A DNA stretch of 64,000 bases from Flavobacterium hydrocarbonoxydans (GCF_009789235.1 NZ_WSTB01000003.1:248001-312000); one strand, 5' to 3'. Numbered from the stretch's first letter, positions 18,753 through 27,368 are shown. Translations and numbers: made by a program. Notes: generated from the letters alone by a model not told the origin.

Positions 18753-19490
18753 ATGGAAAAATATACCGTAGCAACAGCATCGTTATCTCTGGATGAAACG
18801 CCAGCAGCAACTCATTCTATAATAAAAGCAGATTTAGCACCCGATCCGGAATCGCAATTGGATTCTATGGAAATGAAGATGAATCCTATTTCAGATTCCA
18901 GCATTCCGTTTAGAGATGTAACCAATGTTGCCTCCAAAAAAGAAAGTTTTCACAAACTCATTGCAAAACTGGATGTCGAAAAAAGCTTGAGATACCAACG
19001 AACTATAGAGGATACTTACTGTAATGTATATGCTTACGATTATTGTTATTTCTCCAAAGTTTATCTTCCAACCGTTTGGTGGACACCAGAATCACTCGAA
19101 AAAATAGCAGAAGGTCACAAAGTTGAAGCCGTTTTTGAAGATACGGTTGATCGTATTTATTCCAGCGCCATAACCGATTGGTTTGTTGAATACGGAAGTT
19201 ATTTTGGATGGAAACAATTGTTTACGCCAGAGGAAATTCAGAATAAGGTAAATAACGAAGGCGGAGTCGGAATTATTTGTGCCAAAAGAAGAGAAAAAGG
19301 ACTTTCCGGACATATCTTGCCCGTTGTTCCTGAAACCGACCTGCACAAAGCCTATCGCGAAAATGGCGAGGTCCTGTATCCGCTGCAATCACAGGCAGGA
19401 AAAGACAATTACAACTACTTTTCGGAGGTGAGAAAAGACTGGTGGAAAGACGAATTATATTCTTCTTACGTCTTTTTTTACCATGAATAA
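18753..19490 (+). CDS. Putative cytoplasmic papain-fold amidase-like protein
   Basis: 245 residues without signal peptide. After an acidic, low-complexity N-terminus (1-60), the segment TIEDTYCNVYAYDYCYFSKV (C90) is followed by LPTVWW, then SGHILPVVPE (H187, E194) and LYPLQSQAGKDN. Cys at the start of a helix, then His at the start of a strand followed by a polar residue is the layout of CHAP/NlpC-P60-type hydrolases, and T-x-CN-x-YA-x-D together with GHI-x-x-V is known to me from peptidoglycan amidases including secreted effectors. This assignment is inference. With no Sec signal, its target could be reached only by another secretion route or it acts inside the cell. A putative ligase gene follows 437 bases later. 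Confidence 0.6.
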   Translation: MEKYTVATASLSLDETPAATHSIIKADLAPDPESQLDSMEMKMNPISDSSIPFRDVTNVASKKESFHKLIAKLDVEKSLRYQRTIEDTYCNVYAYDYCYFSKVYLPTVWWTPESLEKIAEGHKVEAVFEDTVDRIYSSAITDWFVEYGSYFGWKQLFTPEEIQNKVNNEGGVGIICAKRREKGLSGHILPVVPETDLHKAYRENGEVLYPLQSQAGKDNYNYFSEVRKDWWKDELYSSYVFFYHE

Positions 19491-19927
19491 CGAAACAATT
19501 TATCTTCTTCTTTAAATATCCAAAAAAAATACTGATTTTCAACACATTAACTACTTGGAAATAACATAATAATACACTACTTTTGCAACTCGGAAAAATC
19601 AGGAATAGCAAAAATCGTTTCTAGGCTATTCATCTGCTTAATTTATTGATATAAAAGCAATTAATTGCCTGAGTAAATTTGTAACCCCATTATAAAATTT
19701 TACTTTTTTATCAATCTATCGGTCGATACAAGTGCACATTTTCTGAGACAAAATACAAATTCATACAATTTTAAAAGTACAACCTAACTTTTTTAATGGG
19801 TGCAAATCAATTATGCTCAATCCGTTACGAGGTTTCCTGTCTTTAATTTTAAAGGTTTTGATTTGTATTTTCGAATAAAAAAATGATTTTAAAAGTTTAA
19901 TATACCACTAAAACACAATCCGTATAA
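19491..19927. other. Gene-free stretch between amidase-like and ligase-like genes
   Basis: 437 bases, AT-rich. No convincing promoter, terminator or ORF. Its length suggests that the two flanking plus-strand genes are transcribed separately. Confidence 0.4.
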
Positions 19928-21469
19928 ATGAAAGACAATCAGACAAAAAAATATTATTGGGGAATAGGATTAGAAAACGAAACCTATATGCAATTTGAGG
20001 AATCCCTAATTGTTTCTGGTGAATTTATACAAGAAAAGATTGGTTTTGAAAAATATAGTATTGATTATAGAAAATGCTATAAACCTGAAAGCCTGGCTCC
20101 TATTTTGAGTAAAGCTTTTAATGTGAATGAAAACTACAAAGTAAGCCGAATGATCAACAGTCATTCGCTGGAAAAACTGGATATCAACTATCAACATAAA
20201 ACATTATCACCGGTAAAACCTTTGATTGATACCGAAAATGGTGAAGTGATCGCACAGCCACTCGAAAATCCAGATTATTTAGGAAAATCTATTATGGAAC
20301 TTTTTCTTGAAGATCAGCCCTACAACATTCAGAGTATGATTACCCAAAGAAACAAAACGATGGGTTCTGTACATTTTGATGGTGATTCTATCGAATTTGT
20401 TACCAAATATTTTGAAAACCGTACCATCGCTGATTCCTGCAAAGAATTGAAAGCGACCAAAAAATTATTCCTTGATAAAATAAATGAGTCCTCTGTTTTA
20501 AAGGAAAAATTAAACTTTCCGGATTATAATAATGGTCTAAATATGTTTATGACGAACCAGGAAAATCTGGTTTTGTTTAATAACGGAACGTATCATTTTC
20601 ACATCACATTGCCTTCATTGACCGAAGACAGCCGAATTGTAGATTATAATGAGTTTGAAAAAACACATGCCAATGCGATTTATTTACTGCAATGGTTTGA
20701 GCCTTTTTTTATCGCGACTCTAGGAAGTCCTGATATTATGGGTGTTATAAGCAACAAATATAGTTTAGACAAAAAGTTTACTTTGGGTTCTATGCGTAAT
20801 GCCATGTCCCGCTACATTGGCGTTGGAACGTATAACAAAGCGATGCCAAAAGGTAAAATCCTAACGTATAAAGTAGATGATTTTAGAAAATTACTAAAAT
20901 TTGAAAAGGAAGAAAACGTTTGGTGGCGTGATCAGATTGAAGCTGATATGGAATATGAAATGCTTTCGGAAGTTGGTCTTGATTTTAATCAGGAAAAAAT
21001 GTACCAAAGCGGTTTTGAGTTCAGAAGTTTTGATGAGTTTCCGGCAGAATACTTAAATGATGTTCTTTTTGGCATCATTCTAATTTGCGAGCATTCACTA
21101 AATCTTCCTGATGTACAATGGGGACATGATAGTAAAGCCTGGAATAATTTGGTTTTTAAAACCCTAAAAATGGGTTATTTAACCGAAGTTAATGAAGAAG
21201 AAAAGAAAGAAGTTCTGGATTTATTACAACTATTAAATCCTTCTGATGAAAATTACAGCACACTAAAATCTGAATTTGATGCTATTGTAATGCTGGATGA
21301 ATTTTTCTTTAAAATTCTGGCTGTTTTACATGCTAAATACAAAGACAATAATATTTGTCTGGACGCAATGTATGGTCAAAAAACAAGTACTCCGCCAAAA
21401 TGGGATAACTTTAATAAATACCAAACCGAAAGACATTTACAGCAAATAGGATCTTTCTGCGAGAATTAA
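19928..21469 (+). CDS. Putative carboxylate-amine ligase (glutamate-cysteine ligase-like), function unknown
   Basis: 513-residue soluble protein. The start GIGLENETYMQFE has the G-x-E-x-E pattern that opens glutamine-synthetase-fold ligases such as glutamate-cysteine ligases and amidoligases. Further agreements are NNGTYHFHITLP (about 216-227), HANAIYLLQWFEPFFIATLG (about 240-259), SMRNAMSRYIGVGTYN and EFRSFDEFPAEYLNDVL (about 360-376), the place where ligases carry their substrate or ATP-binding Arg. Members of this superfamily join a carboxylate to an amine using ATP. I could not compare it formally, so the name is inference and the substrate unknown. A strong terminator follows. It may be related to the amidase-like gene upstream. 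Confidence 0.5.
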   Translation: MKDNQTKKYYWGIGLENETYMQFEESLIVSGEFIQEKIGFEKYSIDYRKCYKPESLAPILSKAFNVNENYKVSRMINSHSLEKLDINYQHKTLSPVKPLIDTENGEVIAQPLENPDYLGKSIMELFLEDQPYNIQSMITQRNKTMGSVHFDGDSIEFVTKYFENRTIADSCKELKATKKLFLDKINESSVLKEKLNFPDYNNGLNMFMTNQENLVLFNNGTYHFHITLPSLTEDSRIVDYNEFEKTHANAIYLLQWFEPFFIATLGSPDIMGVISNKYSLDKKFTLGSMRNAMSRYIGVGTYNKAMPKGKILTYKVDDFRKLLKFEKEENVWWRDQIEADMEYEMLSEVGLDFNQEKMYQSGFEFRSFDEFPAEYLNDVLFGIILICEHSLNLPDVQWGHDSKAWNNLVFKTLKMGYLTEVNEEEKKEVLDLLQLLNPSDENYSTLKSEFDAIVMLDEFFFKILAVLHAKYKDNNICLDAMYGQKTSTPPKWDNFNKYQTERHLQQIGSFCEN

Positions 21470-21494
21470 ACAGAATGATTAAAACGACAATACT

Positions 21495-21530
21495 AAAGGC
21501 AAAACTACACAGTTTTGCCTTTTTCTTTTT
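21495..21530 (+). terminator. Intrinsic terminator
   Basis: Perfect 12-bp stem AAAGGCAAAACT (21495-21506) with AGTTTTGCCTTT (21511-21522), a four-base loop, then TTTCTTTTT. It ends the ligase-like transcript. Confidence 0.9.
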
Positions 21531-21718
21531 ATTGTAATACCGTAGTTACCTCCTATTTTAAAGCCCTGAGACGAAACGTTTAGGTTGTTTACCGAAGCGT
21601 TTAGTTAAAAACAGGTACAATTACTTGTTTGACAAAAAAAATACATATCAATTTCCCTCGCCTACCCCTTTAAAATATATCATTATAATTTATTTTAATA
21701 ACTGTAAAAAATTATTAA

Positions 21719-21750
21719 TTTGATTAATAACAACTACCGCCATAAATTTG
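21719..21750 (+). promoter_or_regulatory. Bacteroidota-type promoter for osmC
   Basis: TTTG (21719-21722), 20-base spacer, TAAATTTG (21743-21750). This fits TTG-N19/20-TAnnTTTG. The start of transcription should fall near 21756, leaving a leader of about 55 bases. Confidence 0.7.
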
Positions 21751-21810
21751 TCTCATCAAAATCAAATAAATGATTTGAGAAATCTTAAAACAACTTAAAA
21801 AATAGAAATC

Positions 21811-22227
21811 ATGAAATTTACAAGAAGAGCAAACGCAAATTGGAAAGGTACAGGAATGGAAGGAAAAGGAACCATCAGTACACAAAGCACAACATTAAAC
21901 GAAGCGCAATTATCATTCAAAACCCGTTTTGACCAGGGTGTAGGAACCAATCCTGAAGAATTAATCGCGGCGGCACATTCTGGCTGTTTTACCATGCAAC
22001 TGAGCTTTCTGCTTTCAGAAGCAGGATTTGTTCCTGAAGATTTAGATACTGTAGCCAAAGTTACTTTTGAAGACGGAACGATTACCTTAATTCAGTTAGA
22101 ACTTACCGGAAAAGTACCCGGAATCTCAGCAGAAGATTTTCAGCAAGCGGCTCAAAAAGCAAAAGAAATTTGTCCGATTTCAAAATTATTAAACACTGAA
22201 ATTACTTTAGCTGTTACACTGAATTAA
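21811..22227 (+). CDS. osmC: OsmC-family peroxiredoxin
   Basis: 138 residues, the usual OsmC length. The two reactive cysteines are present: peroxidatic C59 in AAAHSGCFTMQLS and resolving C121 in EICPISKLL, together with conserved R39 (KTRF) and E50 (NPEELIAAAH). OsmC reduces organic hydroperoxides using thiols in the cytoplasm. It has its own promoter, and the oxyR gene lies two genes downstream in convergent orientation, so peroxide regulation is plausible. An alpha/beta hydrolase gene follows 52 bases later and is probably co-transcribed. Confidence 0.93.
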   Translation: MKFTRRANANWKGTGMEGKGTISTQSTTLNEAQLSFKTRFDQGVGTNPEELIAAAHSGCFTMQLSFLLSEAGFVPEDLDTVAKVTFEDGTITLIQLELTGKVPGISAEDFQQAAQKAKEICPISKLLNTEITLAVTLN

Positions 22228-22262
22228 TTTCAAAAATCAATATCAAAAATCAATATCAATTT
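22228..22262 (+). repeat. Short tandem repeat between osmC and the hydrolase gene
   Basis: Two direct copies of TCAAAAATCAATA with a partial third copy lie within the spacer. No function can be assigned. Confidence 0.5.
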
Positions 22263-22279
22263 TAAAATTTAAAATCTAT

Positions 22280-23068
22280 ATGAAAACATTCTCTATAAAA
22301 GAACAATTGAAATCTATTTTCGTGTTCGCAGCTTTTATTTTTAGTTTCTTAGTGGCCACAACTGCCAATGCGCAAAAAGCTACAGCGCCTCAAATAAAAA
22401 ATGTAGTTTTGGTACACGGTGCTTTTGCAGATGGTTCCGGATGGCAAGGGCTGTATCAAATTTTGACCAAAAAAGGATATAATGTAACGATTGTTCAGAA
22501 TCCGTTGAGCTCTTTGGAAGATGATGTTGCAGCAACAAACTTAGCACTTGACAAGCAAGATGGTCCAACCATTTTGGTAGGACATTCCTGGGGTGGCACC
22601 GTAATTACCGAAGCCGGAAATCACCCAAAAGTGGCAGCGCTGGTTTATGTAGCAGCCTTACAGCCTGATAATGGCGAAACTTCTATTCAATGGCTGCACA
22701 CTGCCCATCCTGCTCCGGAAAATGGCGTATTACCTCCAGATGATAAAGGAATTGCCTATTATGATAAAGCGAAATTTCACGCTGGTTTTGCAGGTGATTT
22801 GAGTAAAGAACAAGCTGATTTTATGTATGCTTCGCAAGGTGCTTTTCATGCAAAAGGTTTTTTAACGCCTATTACAAAAGCAGCCTGGAGAGACAAACCT
22901 TCCTACGGTATTGTAGCTACCGAAGACAAAAGCATCACGCCTGATATCCAACGTGCTATGTACAAACGTTCGAACACAAAAATTACCGAAATAAAAGGTA
23001 GTCACGTGGTTTTTATTTCTCAGCCTGAGGCGGTTTCTAAAGTTATTATTGCTGCTTCGCAAAAGTAA
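22280..23068 (+). CDS. Exported alpha/beta hydrolase
   Basis: 262 residues with a signal peptide ending TANAQ (near 32). Oxyanion-side motif VLVHGAFADGSGW (about 43-55), nucleophile S103 in VGHSWGGTV, an acidic residue in VATEDKSITPDI, and a late His in IKGSHVVFISQPE (about 245) make a complete triad. The family includes esterases and haloalkane-dehalogenase-like enzymes; proteins close to this pattern are often encoded beside OsmC or other oxidative-stress genes. The location would be periplasm. Substrate cannot be deduced. A bidirectional terminator separates it from the convergent oxyR. Confidence 0.85.
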   Translation: MKTFSIKEQLKSIFVFAAFIFSFLVATTANAQKATAPQIKNVVLVHGAFADGSGWQGLYQILTKKGYNVTIVQNPLSSLEDDVAATNLALDKQDGPTILVGHSWGGTVITEAGNHPKVAALVYVAALQPDNGETSIQWLHTAHPAPENGVLPPDDKGIAYYDKAKFHAGFAGDLSKEQADFMYASQGAFHAKGFLTPITKAAWRDKPSYGIVATEDKSITPDIQRAMYKRSNTKITEIKGSHVVFISQPEAVSKVIIAASQK

Positions 23069-23089
23069 AATTCAAAATTCCAAATATTT

Positions 23090-23138
23090 AAAATTCCAAA
23101 TTCCAAATCATGAAGATTATTGGAATTTGGAATTTTTT
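23090..23138. terminator. Bidirectional terminator between hydrolase and oxyR
   Basis: AAATTCCAAATTCCAAAT (from 23091) pairs with ATTGGAATTTGGAATTT (from 23119), with T runs on the plus strand after the stem. The internal ATTCC repetition is common in Flavobacterium spacers. Confidence 0.75.
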
Positions 23139-23161
23139 TATTGGAATTTTTTATTAAAATT

Positions 23162-24133
23162 TTACTTAAACTTACTGACTTCTTTTGCAAAATAAGGCGA
23201 ATCGTTCCAGCGGATTTTTCGATAAGCAAAATCTTTTTTGAGCGATTCAGGAAGGCAATTCCAGATGGCTTCATTCATTTTTTCGAGTAATAATTTCTTC
23301 GAAAAAGAATCCGAAACTACCAGACTTATTTCTCTTACGGGAATGGGTTCTTTAAACGGTTTAAAAAGTCCAGATTCCCTGTCATTCAAAATAGAAAGCT
23401 GCGGAATTATGGCAAATCCTAACTGCGCCCGAACCAGATTTTTTAAGGTCTCGATCGAGCTGATATCATACGTAAACTGTTCTTTTATTTTATCCGAAGA
23501 TTTTAGTCCGCAAATGTCCAGAAGCTGCGCATTGTAGCAAAATTCATGATGCAGCAACAACAATTCGGTTTTGTCTCCAGGCTGTAATTCATAAAACTCT
23601 TCCTCTGCCAAAGGATGCGACTGATTTAGATACGCCACAAAAGGTTCTTTGAAAATAGGATGTTCAATTAAATTTGGATTTCCCGTAGGCGTTGCCATAA
23701 TCACCACATCCAGCGCACCCGTTTCCAGATCTTTCATCAATTGTCCCGTATTGGCTTCTCTGATGATAAAGTGTACTTTAGGCGTGGCTTCTTTCATTGC
23801 GTTGATAAAAAGCGGAATCAAATATGGCGATAAGGTTGAAATAATGCCGAGTTTTAATTCGCCTTCGAGCAGGTTTTTTTCGTTTACCACAAAATCCCGA
23901 ATTTCATCTGCTTCACGCAAAATTTTCCTGGCTTTATTGATAATCTCCATTCCGAGCAAAGTGGGTGTTAGCGGCACTTTATTTCGGTCAAAAATCTTGA
24001 TTCCAATTTCTTCTTCCAGATTCTTCAACTGAATCGTAAGTCCGGGTTGTGTAACCATACAAACTTCGGCAGCCCTTGCAAAGTGTCGTTCTTCGTCTAA
24101 AGCTATAATATATTTTAATTGCTGGATAGTCAT
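23162..24133 (-). CDS. oxyR: OxyR, LysR-type peroxide-sensing regulator
   Basis: 323 residues. N-terminal LysR helix-turn-helix (1-60; ERHFARAAEVCMVTQPGLT) and periplasmic-binding-like effector domain. The two redox cysteines fall at C199 and C208 (EFCYNAQLLDICG), the same positions and spacing as in E. coli OxyR, which oxidise to a disulfide in response to H2O2. The neighbouring osmC supports a role in peroxide defence. Upstream of the start is a pair of identical 15-base repeats exactly 30 bases apart, a good place for autoregulation. It converges with the osmC-hydrolase unit. Confidence 0.9.
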   Translation of the reverse strand: MTIQQLKYIIALDEERHFARAAEVCMVTQPGLTIQLKNLEEEIGIKIFDRNKVPLTPTLLGMEIINKARKILREADEIRDFVVNEKNLLEGELKLGIISTLSPYLIPLFINAMKEATPKVHFIIREANTGQLMKDLETGALDVVIMATPTGNPNLIEHPIFKEPFVAYLNQSHPLAEEEFYELQPGDKTELLLLHHEFCYNAQLLDICGLKSSDKIKEQFTYDISSIETLKNLVRAQLGFAIIPQLSILNDRESGLFKPFKEPIPVREISLVVSDSFSKKLLLEKMNEAIWNCLPESLKKDFAYRKIRWNDSPYFAKEVSKFK

Positions 24134-24142
24134 TTTGATTAT

Positions 24143-24198
24143 AATTTTATTTTATAAAGATAATCAAATATGAATTTTATTTTATAACTGATTATCTT
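24143..24198. promoter_or_regulatory. Phased direct repeats and inverted repeat upstream of oxyR
   Basis: AATTTTATTTTATAA occurs at 24143-24157 and again at 24173-24187, 30 bases apart, close to three helical turns. Around the second copy, AAGATAATC (24157-24165) is inverted as GATTATCTT (24190-24198). This is a likely binding region for the LysR-type protein encoded next to it. Confidence 0.5.
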
Positions 24199-24329
24199 CA
24201 AAAAAAATAATTTTACTTTTACTGTAAAACCCATAATCAGCATTGCCTTTTTTTGACAATTTATGCAATAAACAGTATAATTGAATGTTATAATAGTTAA
24301 ACTAAAAGTGTTTATTTATTATAAATTGT

Positions 24330-24926
24330 ATGAAAAAATTATTGTTTCTAAATATTGCCATGATCGGGATGTCTTTGCAAGGATTTGCACAGGATAAATC
24401 TCAGGGCAAATACCAACCTATTCCATCCAAAAAATCTACTATAGAAGAAGTACTTCCTCCTACCGAAACTGCTCCGCCAGCTGATACACCACCCGTAAAA
24501 GAACCAACGGTTTTAAAAATTAATCCTGAGGAATTATATAAAAACAATAGTTTTTACAAACCAGAGGCTAATGTTGAAGGGATTTTTTACAGAAGAAATC
24601 AGTATTTAGGCGGTTTTGTAACCAATTCATTTGTTTCTACCGTTCGCTACCGTGATGCTGCTTTTGTTGATGGTGATAAAATTAGAGTATATCTGAATGA
24701 TAAAGTTATTGAACCTGAAGTAATTATGAATGAAAGTTTTCAGGGATTCAAAATTGATTTGGTTAAAGGAATCAACAAAATCGATTTTGAGGCTTTAAAC
24801 GAAGGTTCTGCTTCGCCAAATACTGCCGAATTTCAGGTTTACGATGATAAAGGAGCCGTTATCGAGTCCAGCCAATGGAATGTGGGAACGGGTTATAAAG
24901 CCACTATTATATTATTTAAAGAATAA
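24330..24926 (+). CDS. Exported protein of unknown function with proline-rich linker
   Basis: 198 residues. Signal peptide ending GFAQ (near 21), then a Pro/Thr-rich linker (about 36-60, PPTETAPPADTPPVKEP), then a beta-rich domain (about 75-198) with FYRRNQYLGGFVTNS and RYRDAAFVDGDKIRVYLND. The second part reads like an Ig-like or jelly-roll domain. I do not know the family. Its 3' flank is one copy of the dispersed repeat described at 24932. Diverges from oxyR. Confidence 0.75.
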   Translation: MKKLLFLNIAMIGMSLQGFAQDKSQGKYQPIPSKKSTIEEVLPPTETAPPADTPPVKEPTVLKINPEELYKNNSFYKPEANVEGIFYRRNQYLGGFVTNSFVSTVRYRDAAFVDGDKIRVYLNDKVIEPEVIMNESFQGFKIDLVKGINKIDFEALNEGSASPNTAEFQVYDDKGAVIESSQWNVGTGYKATIILFKE

Positions 24927-24931
24927 AATTA

Positions 24932-25075
24932 TTTTAACACATAGAAAACATAGCATATTGAACTCAAAAAAGGCGTTTCACTTGCATCAAAACACATAGC
25001 TATGTGTGAGAAACGAGTTTCTTTTTATTTCCTTTTTTCAAAATCATAAAAAATCTATGTTTTCTATGTGTTTAA
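24932..25075. repeat. Dispersed inverted-repeat element, copy A
   Basis: About 144 bases bounded by TTTTAACACATAGAAAACATAG and TCTATGTTTTCTATGTGTTTAA, which are nearly reverse complements. The inner part reads TTGAACTCAAAAAAGGCG then TTTCACTTGCAT. The reverse complement of 42539-42660 matches it over almost the whole length. Copy A has an extra perfect 16-bp palindrome, ACACATAGCTATGTGT (24992-25007), absent from copy B. It also sits where a terminator would be expected between convergent genes. Confidence 0.8.
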
Positions 25076-25116
25076 GTGAATTTTTATTCATTATACCCAA
25101 CTGGTTAAAATTAAAC

Positions 25117-25872
25117 CTAAATAATTCCCTGAAGAATACAGTTTTTTATAAGCTGTATGGTGTTTTTGGATTCGGATTTTGCCAGGATATTTTTTCGGTG
25201 TTTCTTTACTGTCAAGGGACTAATAAACAGTTTTTCTGAAATTTGATTGTTATTAAATCCATTAGCGATCAGTTTAATGATGTCTATTTCTCTTTTTGAA
25301 AATTCTTTTAAATACAGATTGGGATCATCCAGATTTAAATTCATAAAAGAAGGCTCTCCGTTGAGTCCGATAAAGGAAACTTTATACGTATTCGAGTTAC
25401 TCAAATGATCTAATCGGGTATGAATATTCAATGATTTGCCTAATCCTCCATTATCATCCAACGAAAGCATTAAAGATTGATGATTAAATAAAACGTAATC
25501 ACCATTTTCTATTCGAAATCTAAAACTATAACTTATTTTATAGTTTAATAGTTTCTCAAAGCCTATTTTATTATAAAAGAAATCTGTTGAAAAGGCTTCT
25601 GCTTTAGTTACAAAATCTACATCTTCAGGATGAATAGCGCCCAGAATATCATTAAAAGTAACTGACTCCACATTAAAACCATGAATATCTGTGATGGATT
25701 TACTAATGTGATGGAGCGACAAATCAAAAAAATCAATGATATAAAAATAAAACGGACCAGTACTTATTATCGAATTGGTAAGATTATCAAATGCTATTTG
25801 ATTTGTATTCGTGTTTTTAATCGTTCTATTAGACTGCCATACATCATGAAGGCTTTGTATTTCAGGAAGCAT
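25117..25872 (-). CDS. LuxR-family transcriptional regulator with PAS-like sensor domain
   Basis: 251 residues. The C-terminal helix-turn-helix (about 188-248) carries the LuxR/NarL signature: FSKREIDIIKLIANGFNNNQ and ISEKLFISPLTVKKHRKNIL. The first 150 residues resemble a PAS domain (FFDLSLHHISKSITDIHGF, and FNDILGAIHPEDVDFV, which is the typical PAS_3-type HPED segment). It is a cytoplasmic one-component regulator; ligand unknown. It converges on the exported-protein gene and diverges from the metal-type cluster starting at 26040, which might be its target. Confidence 0.88.
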   Translation of the reverse strand: MLPEIQSLHDVWQSNRTIKNTNTNQIAFDNLTNSIISTGPFYFYIIDFFDLSLHHISKSITDIHGFNVESVTFNDILGAIHPEDVDFVTKAEAFSTDFFYNKIGFEKLLNYKISYSFRFRIENGDYVLFNHQSLMLSLDDNGGLGKSLNIHTRLDHLSNSNTYKVSFIGLNGEPSFMNLNLDDPNLYLKEFSKREIDIIKLIANGFNNNQISEKLFISPLTVKKHRKNILAKSESKNTIQLIKNCILQGII

Positions 25873-25979
25873 AAAATTTTATAAAATAATTTTGGTGGCA
25901 AAATAACATAAAAAATTAAACAAATTTTAAATGATAAAAAAAAATAAGAGCATTGTGTGCTGCCTTAAATTAAGATTTC

Positions 25980-25987
25980 TATATTTG
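25980..25987 (+). promoter_or_regulatory. Candidate -7 box for the 26040-32631 cluster
   Basis: TATATTTG fits TAnnTTTG and lies 52 bases before the first ATG. The nearest upstream TTG leaves a 24-base spacer, longer than usual. The TTGCAATTAAGTTGCA sequence right after it is a direct repeat of TTGCA. Confidence 0.4.
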
Positions 25988-26039
25988 CAATTAAGTTGCA
26001 TTAGTTTTTTATAAAAAAGACTATTCCTCTAAGTTAAGA

Positions 26040-26390
26040 ATGAAAAAGAAAATTATCTTCCTTAATTTTTCAGTGTCTCTAATGGTATTGTTCGCAATGC
26101 TGTTTCAGACGGTCCATTCTTACGAGCATATTTACAAGCAAATTACTGAGAACCATTGCGATCACAGCAATAGTAAACTCAAAAATCAAATTACGCACAG
26201 TCATTCAGCAGAGAGTAATTGTGCTATTTGTCATTTTGCATTTAGCCCTTTTACCCCAACCGATTTTTATTCCTATTCTTTTACTAAAGTTATCCACGCA
26301 ACTCCTTGCGTATTTTATTTTACAAAAGTAAAAACAGCTTTTTTTAAAGGAAGCCTTTTTGCACTTCGGGCACCTCCTGTTCTGGTTTAA
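26040..26390 (+). CDS. Small exported His/Cys-rich protein
   Basis: 116 residues. A hydrophobic N-terminal helix (about 7-28) is followed by a segment rich in metal-type ligands: HSYEHIYKQITENHCDHS, THSHSAESNCAICHF, and it ends in FALRAPPVLV. A CxxCH pair plus a terminal RAPP is the pattern of DUF2946-like proteins that are often encoded before TonB receptors for copper or other metals. That family link is from memory. It leads a run of five plus-strand genes with an ABC transporter and a TonB receptor, which supports metal or metallophore handling. Confidence 0.75.
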   Translation: MKKKIIFLNFSVSLMVLFAMLFQTVHSYEHIYKQITENHCDHSNSKLKNQITHSHSAESNCAICHFAFSPFTPTDFYSYSFTKVIHATPCVFYFTKVKTAFFKGSLFALRAPPVLV

Positions 26391-26650
26391 TTCTAAATTT
26401 TATTTTTTTTGAATGTTTGAAAGAACACTTATGCCTTGTTTTGAAGCATAAGTAATTGCTATTCGCATTGTTTTTCCATTCATCCAATTTAATTTTTAGA
26501 AAATACTTCATTTGGCAAGAGTACAATCTACTCTTTGCCGAACAATTCCTTTATTTAAATCATTACCATTAAAACCTGATTTTCAGTAGCTAAAGCTATT
26601 GCATTTCAGTATTAATCTATTTATAAAATTAATCCCAAATAATAAAAACT

Positions 26651-27346
26651 ATGCTTACAGCTGAAAACCTGACAAAAAAATACGGCGATCAAATTGCACT
26701 TAATTCACTAAATCTAACGATTAAAAAAGGAGAAATATTTGCTCTTTTGGGTCAGAATGGAGCAGGAAAAACCACTACTATTAATCTCTTTTTAGGTTTT
26801 ATACAACCTACAGCTGGAGTCTTAAAAATAAATGATATTTCAGTTACAGAAAATCCACAGGAAACAAAAAAACACATCGCTTATATCCCGGAAACAGTAA
26901 TGCTATACCCGAATCTTACGGGAATTGAAAACTTAAAATTCTTCTCGTCACTAGCGGGTTTTAAATATTCTAAAGGCGAACTGACTTATTTTTTAAACAA
27001 AGCGGGTTTGCAAGTAGCAGCTCACGATCAAAATCTGGGCGGCTATTCTAAAGGAATGCGACAAAAAGTAGGCATTGCCATTGCGGTAGCCAAACAAGCC
27101 AAAGTATTATTATTAGACGAACCTACGAGCGGTTTAGACCCAAAAGCATCAAATGAATTTTCGCAAATCCTGAAAGAACTTTCGACTGATGGAACCGCAA
27201 TTTTAATGGCAACGCATGATATTTTCAGAGCGCGGGAAGTGGCAACACATATCGGAATTATGAAACAGGGAAATCTGGTAACTATCATCGAAGCAGAAAA
27301 AATATCGGCAAACGAACTTGAAAATTTGTATTTACAAACTGTCTAA
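26651..27346 (+). CDS. ABC transporter ATP-binding protein
   Basis: 231 residues with Walker A GQNGAGKTTT (about 34-43), ABC signature GGYSKGMRQK (about 131-140), Walker B VLLLDEPTSGLDP (about 153-165), and the switch His in MATHD. It resembles the ATPases of ABC-2 exporters (NosF/CcmA type). Its permeases are probably the two DUF3526 proteins encoded at 29832 and 31282; unusually, a TonB receptor gene stands between ATPase and permeases. The stop lies 22 bases before the receptor start, so the genes are one operon. Confidence 0.93.
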   Translation: MLTAENLTKKYGDQIALNSLNLTIKKGEIFALLGQNGAGKTTTINLFLGFIQPTAGVLKINDISVTENPQETKKHIAYIPETVMLYPNLTGIENLKFFSSLAGFKYSKGELTYFLNKAGLQVAAHDQNLGGYSKGMRQKVGIAIAVAKQAKVLLLDEPTSGLDPKASNEFSQILKELSTDGTAILMATHDIFRAREVATHIGIMKQGNLVTIIEAEKISANELENLYLQTV

Positions 27347-27368
27347 ACGGAAATTACACCTTAAAAAA

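Larger units (their letters stand above)
21470..21810. other. Intergenic region upstream of osmC
   Basis: 341 bases. It contains the terminator of the ligase-like gene (21495-21530) and the osmC promoter (21719-21750). Nothing else was seen. Confidence 0.6.

Noticed and set aside
18753..21469. Toxin-antitoxin or contact-dependent effector/immunity pair
   Set aside because: The second protein is far larger than immunity proteins and looks enzymatic; no secretion genes are near; 437 bases separate them.
24932..25075. CRISPR repeat or riboswitch
   Set aside because: There is only one unit at each place, with no regularly spaced repeats, and the second copy lies in unrelated surroundings.
25006..25239. 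Plus-strand open frame over repeat copy A and the LuxR gene end
   Set aside because: It consists of the repeat and antisense of the regulator.
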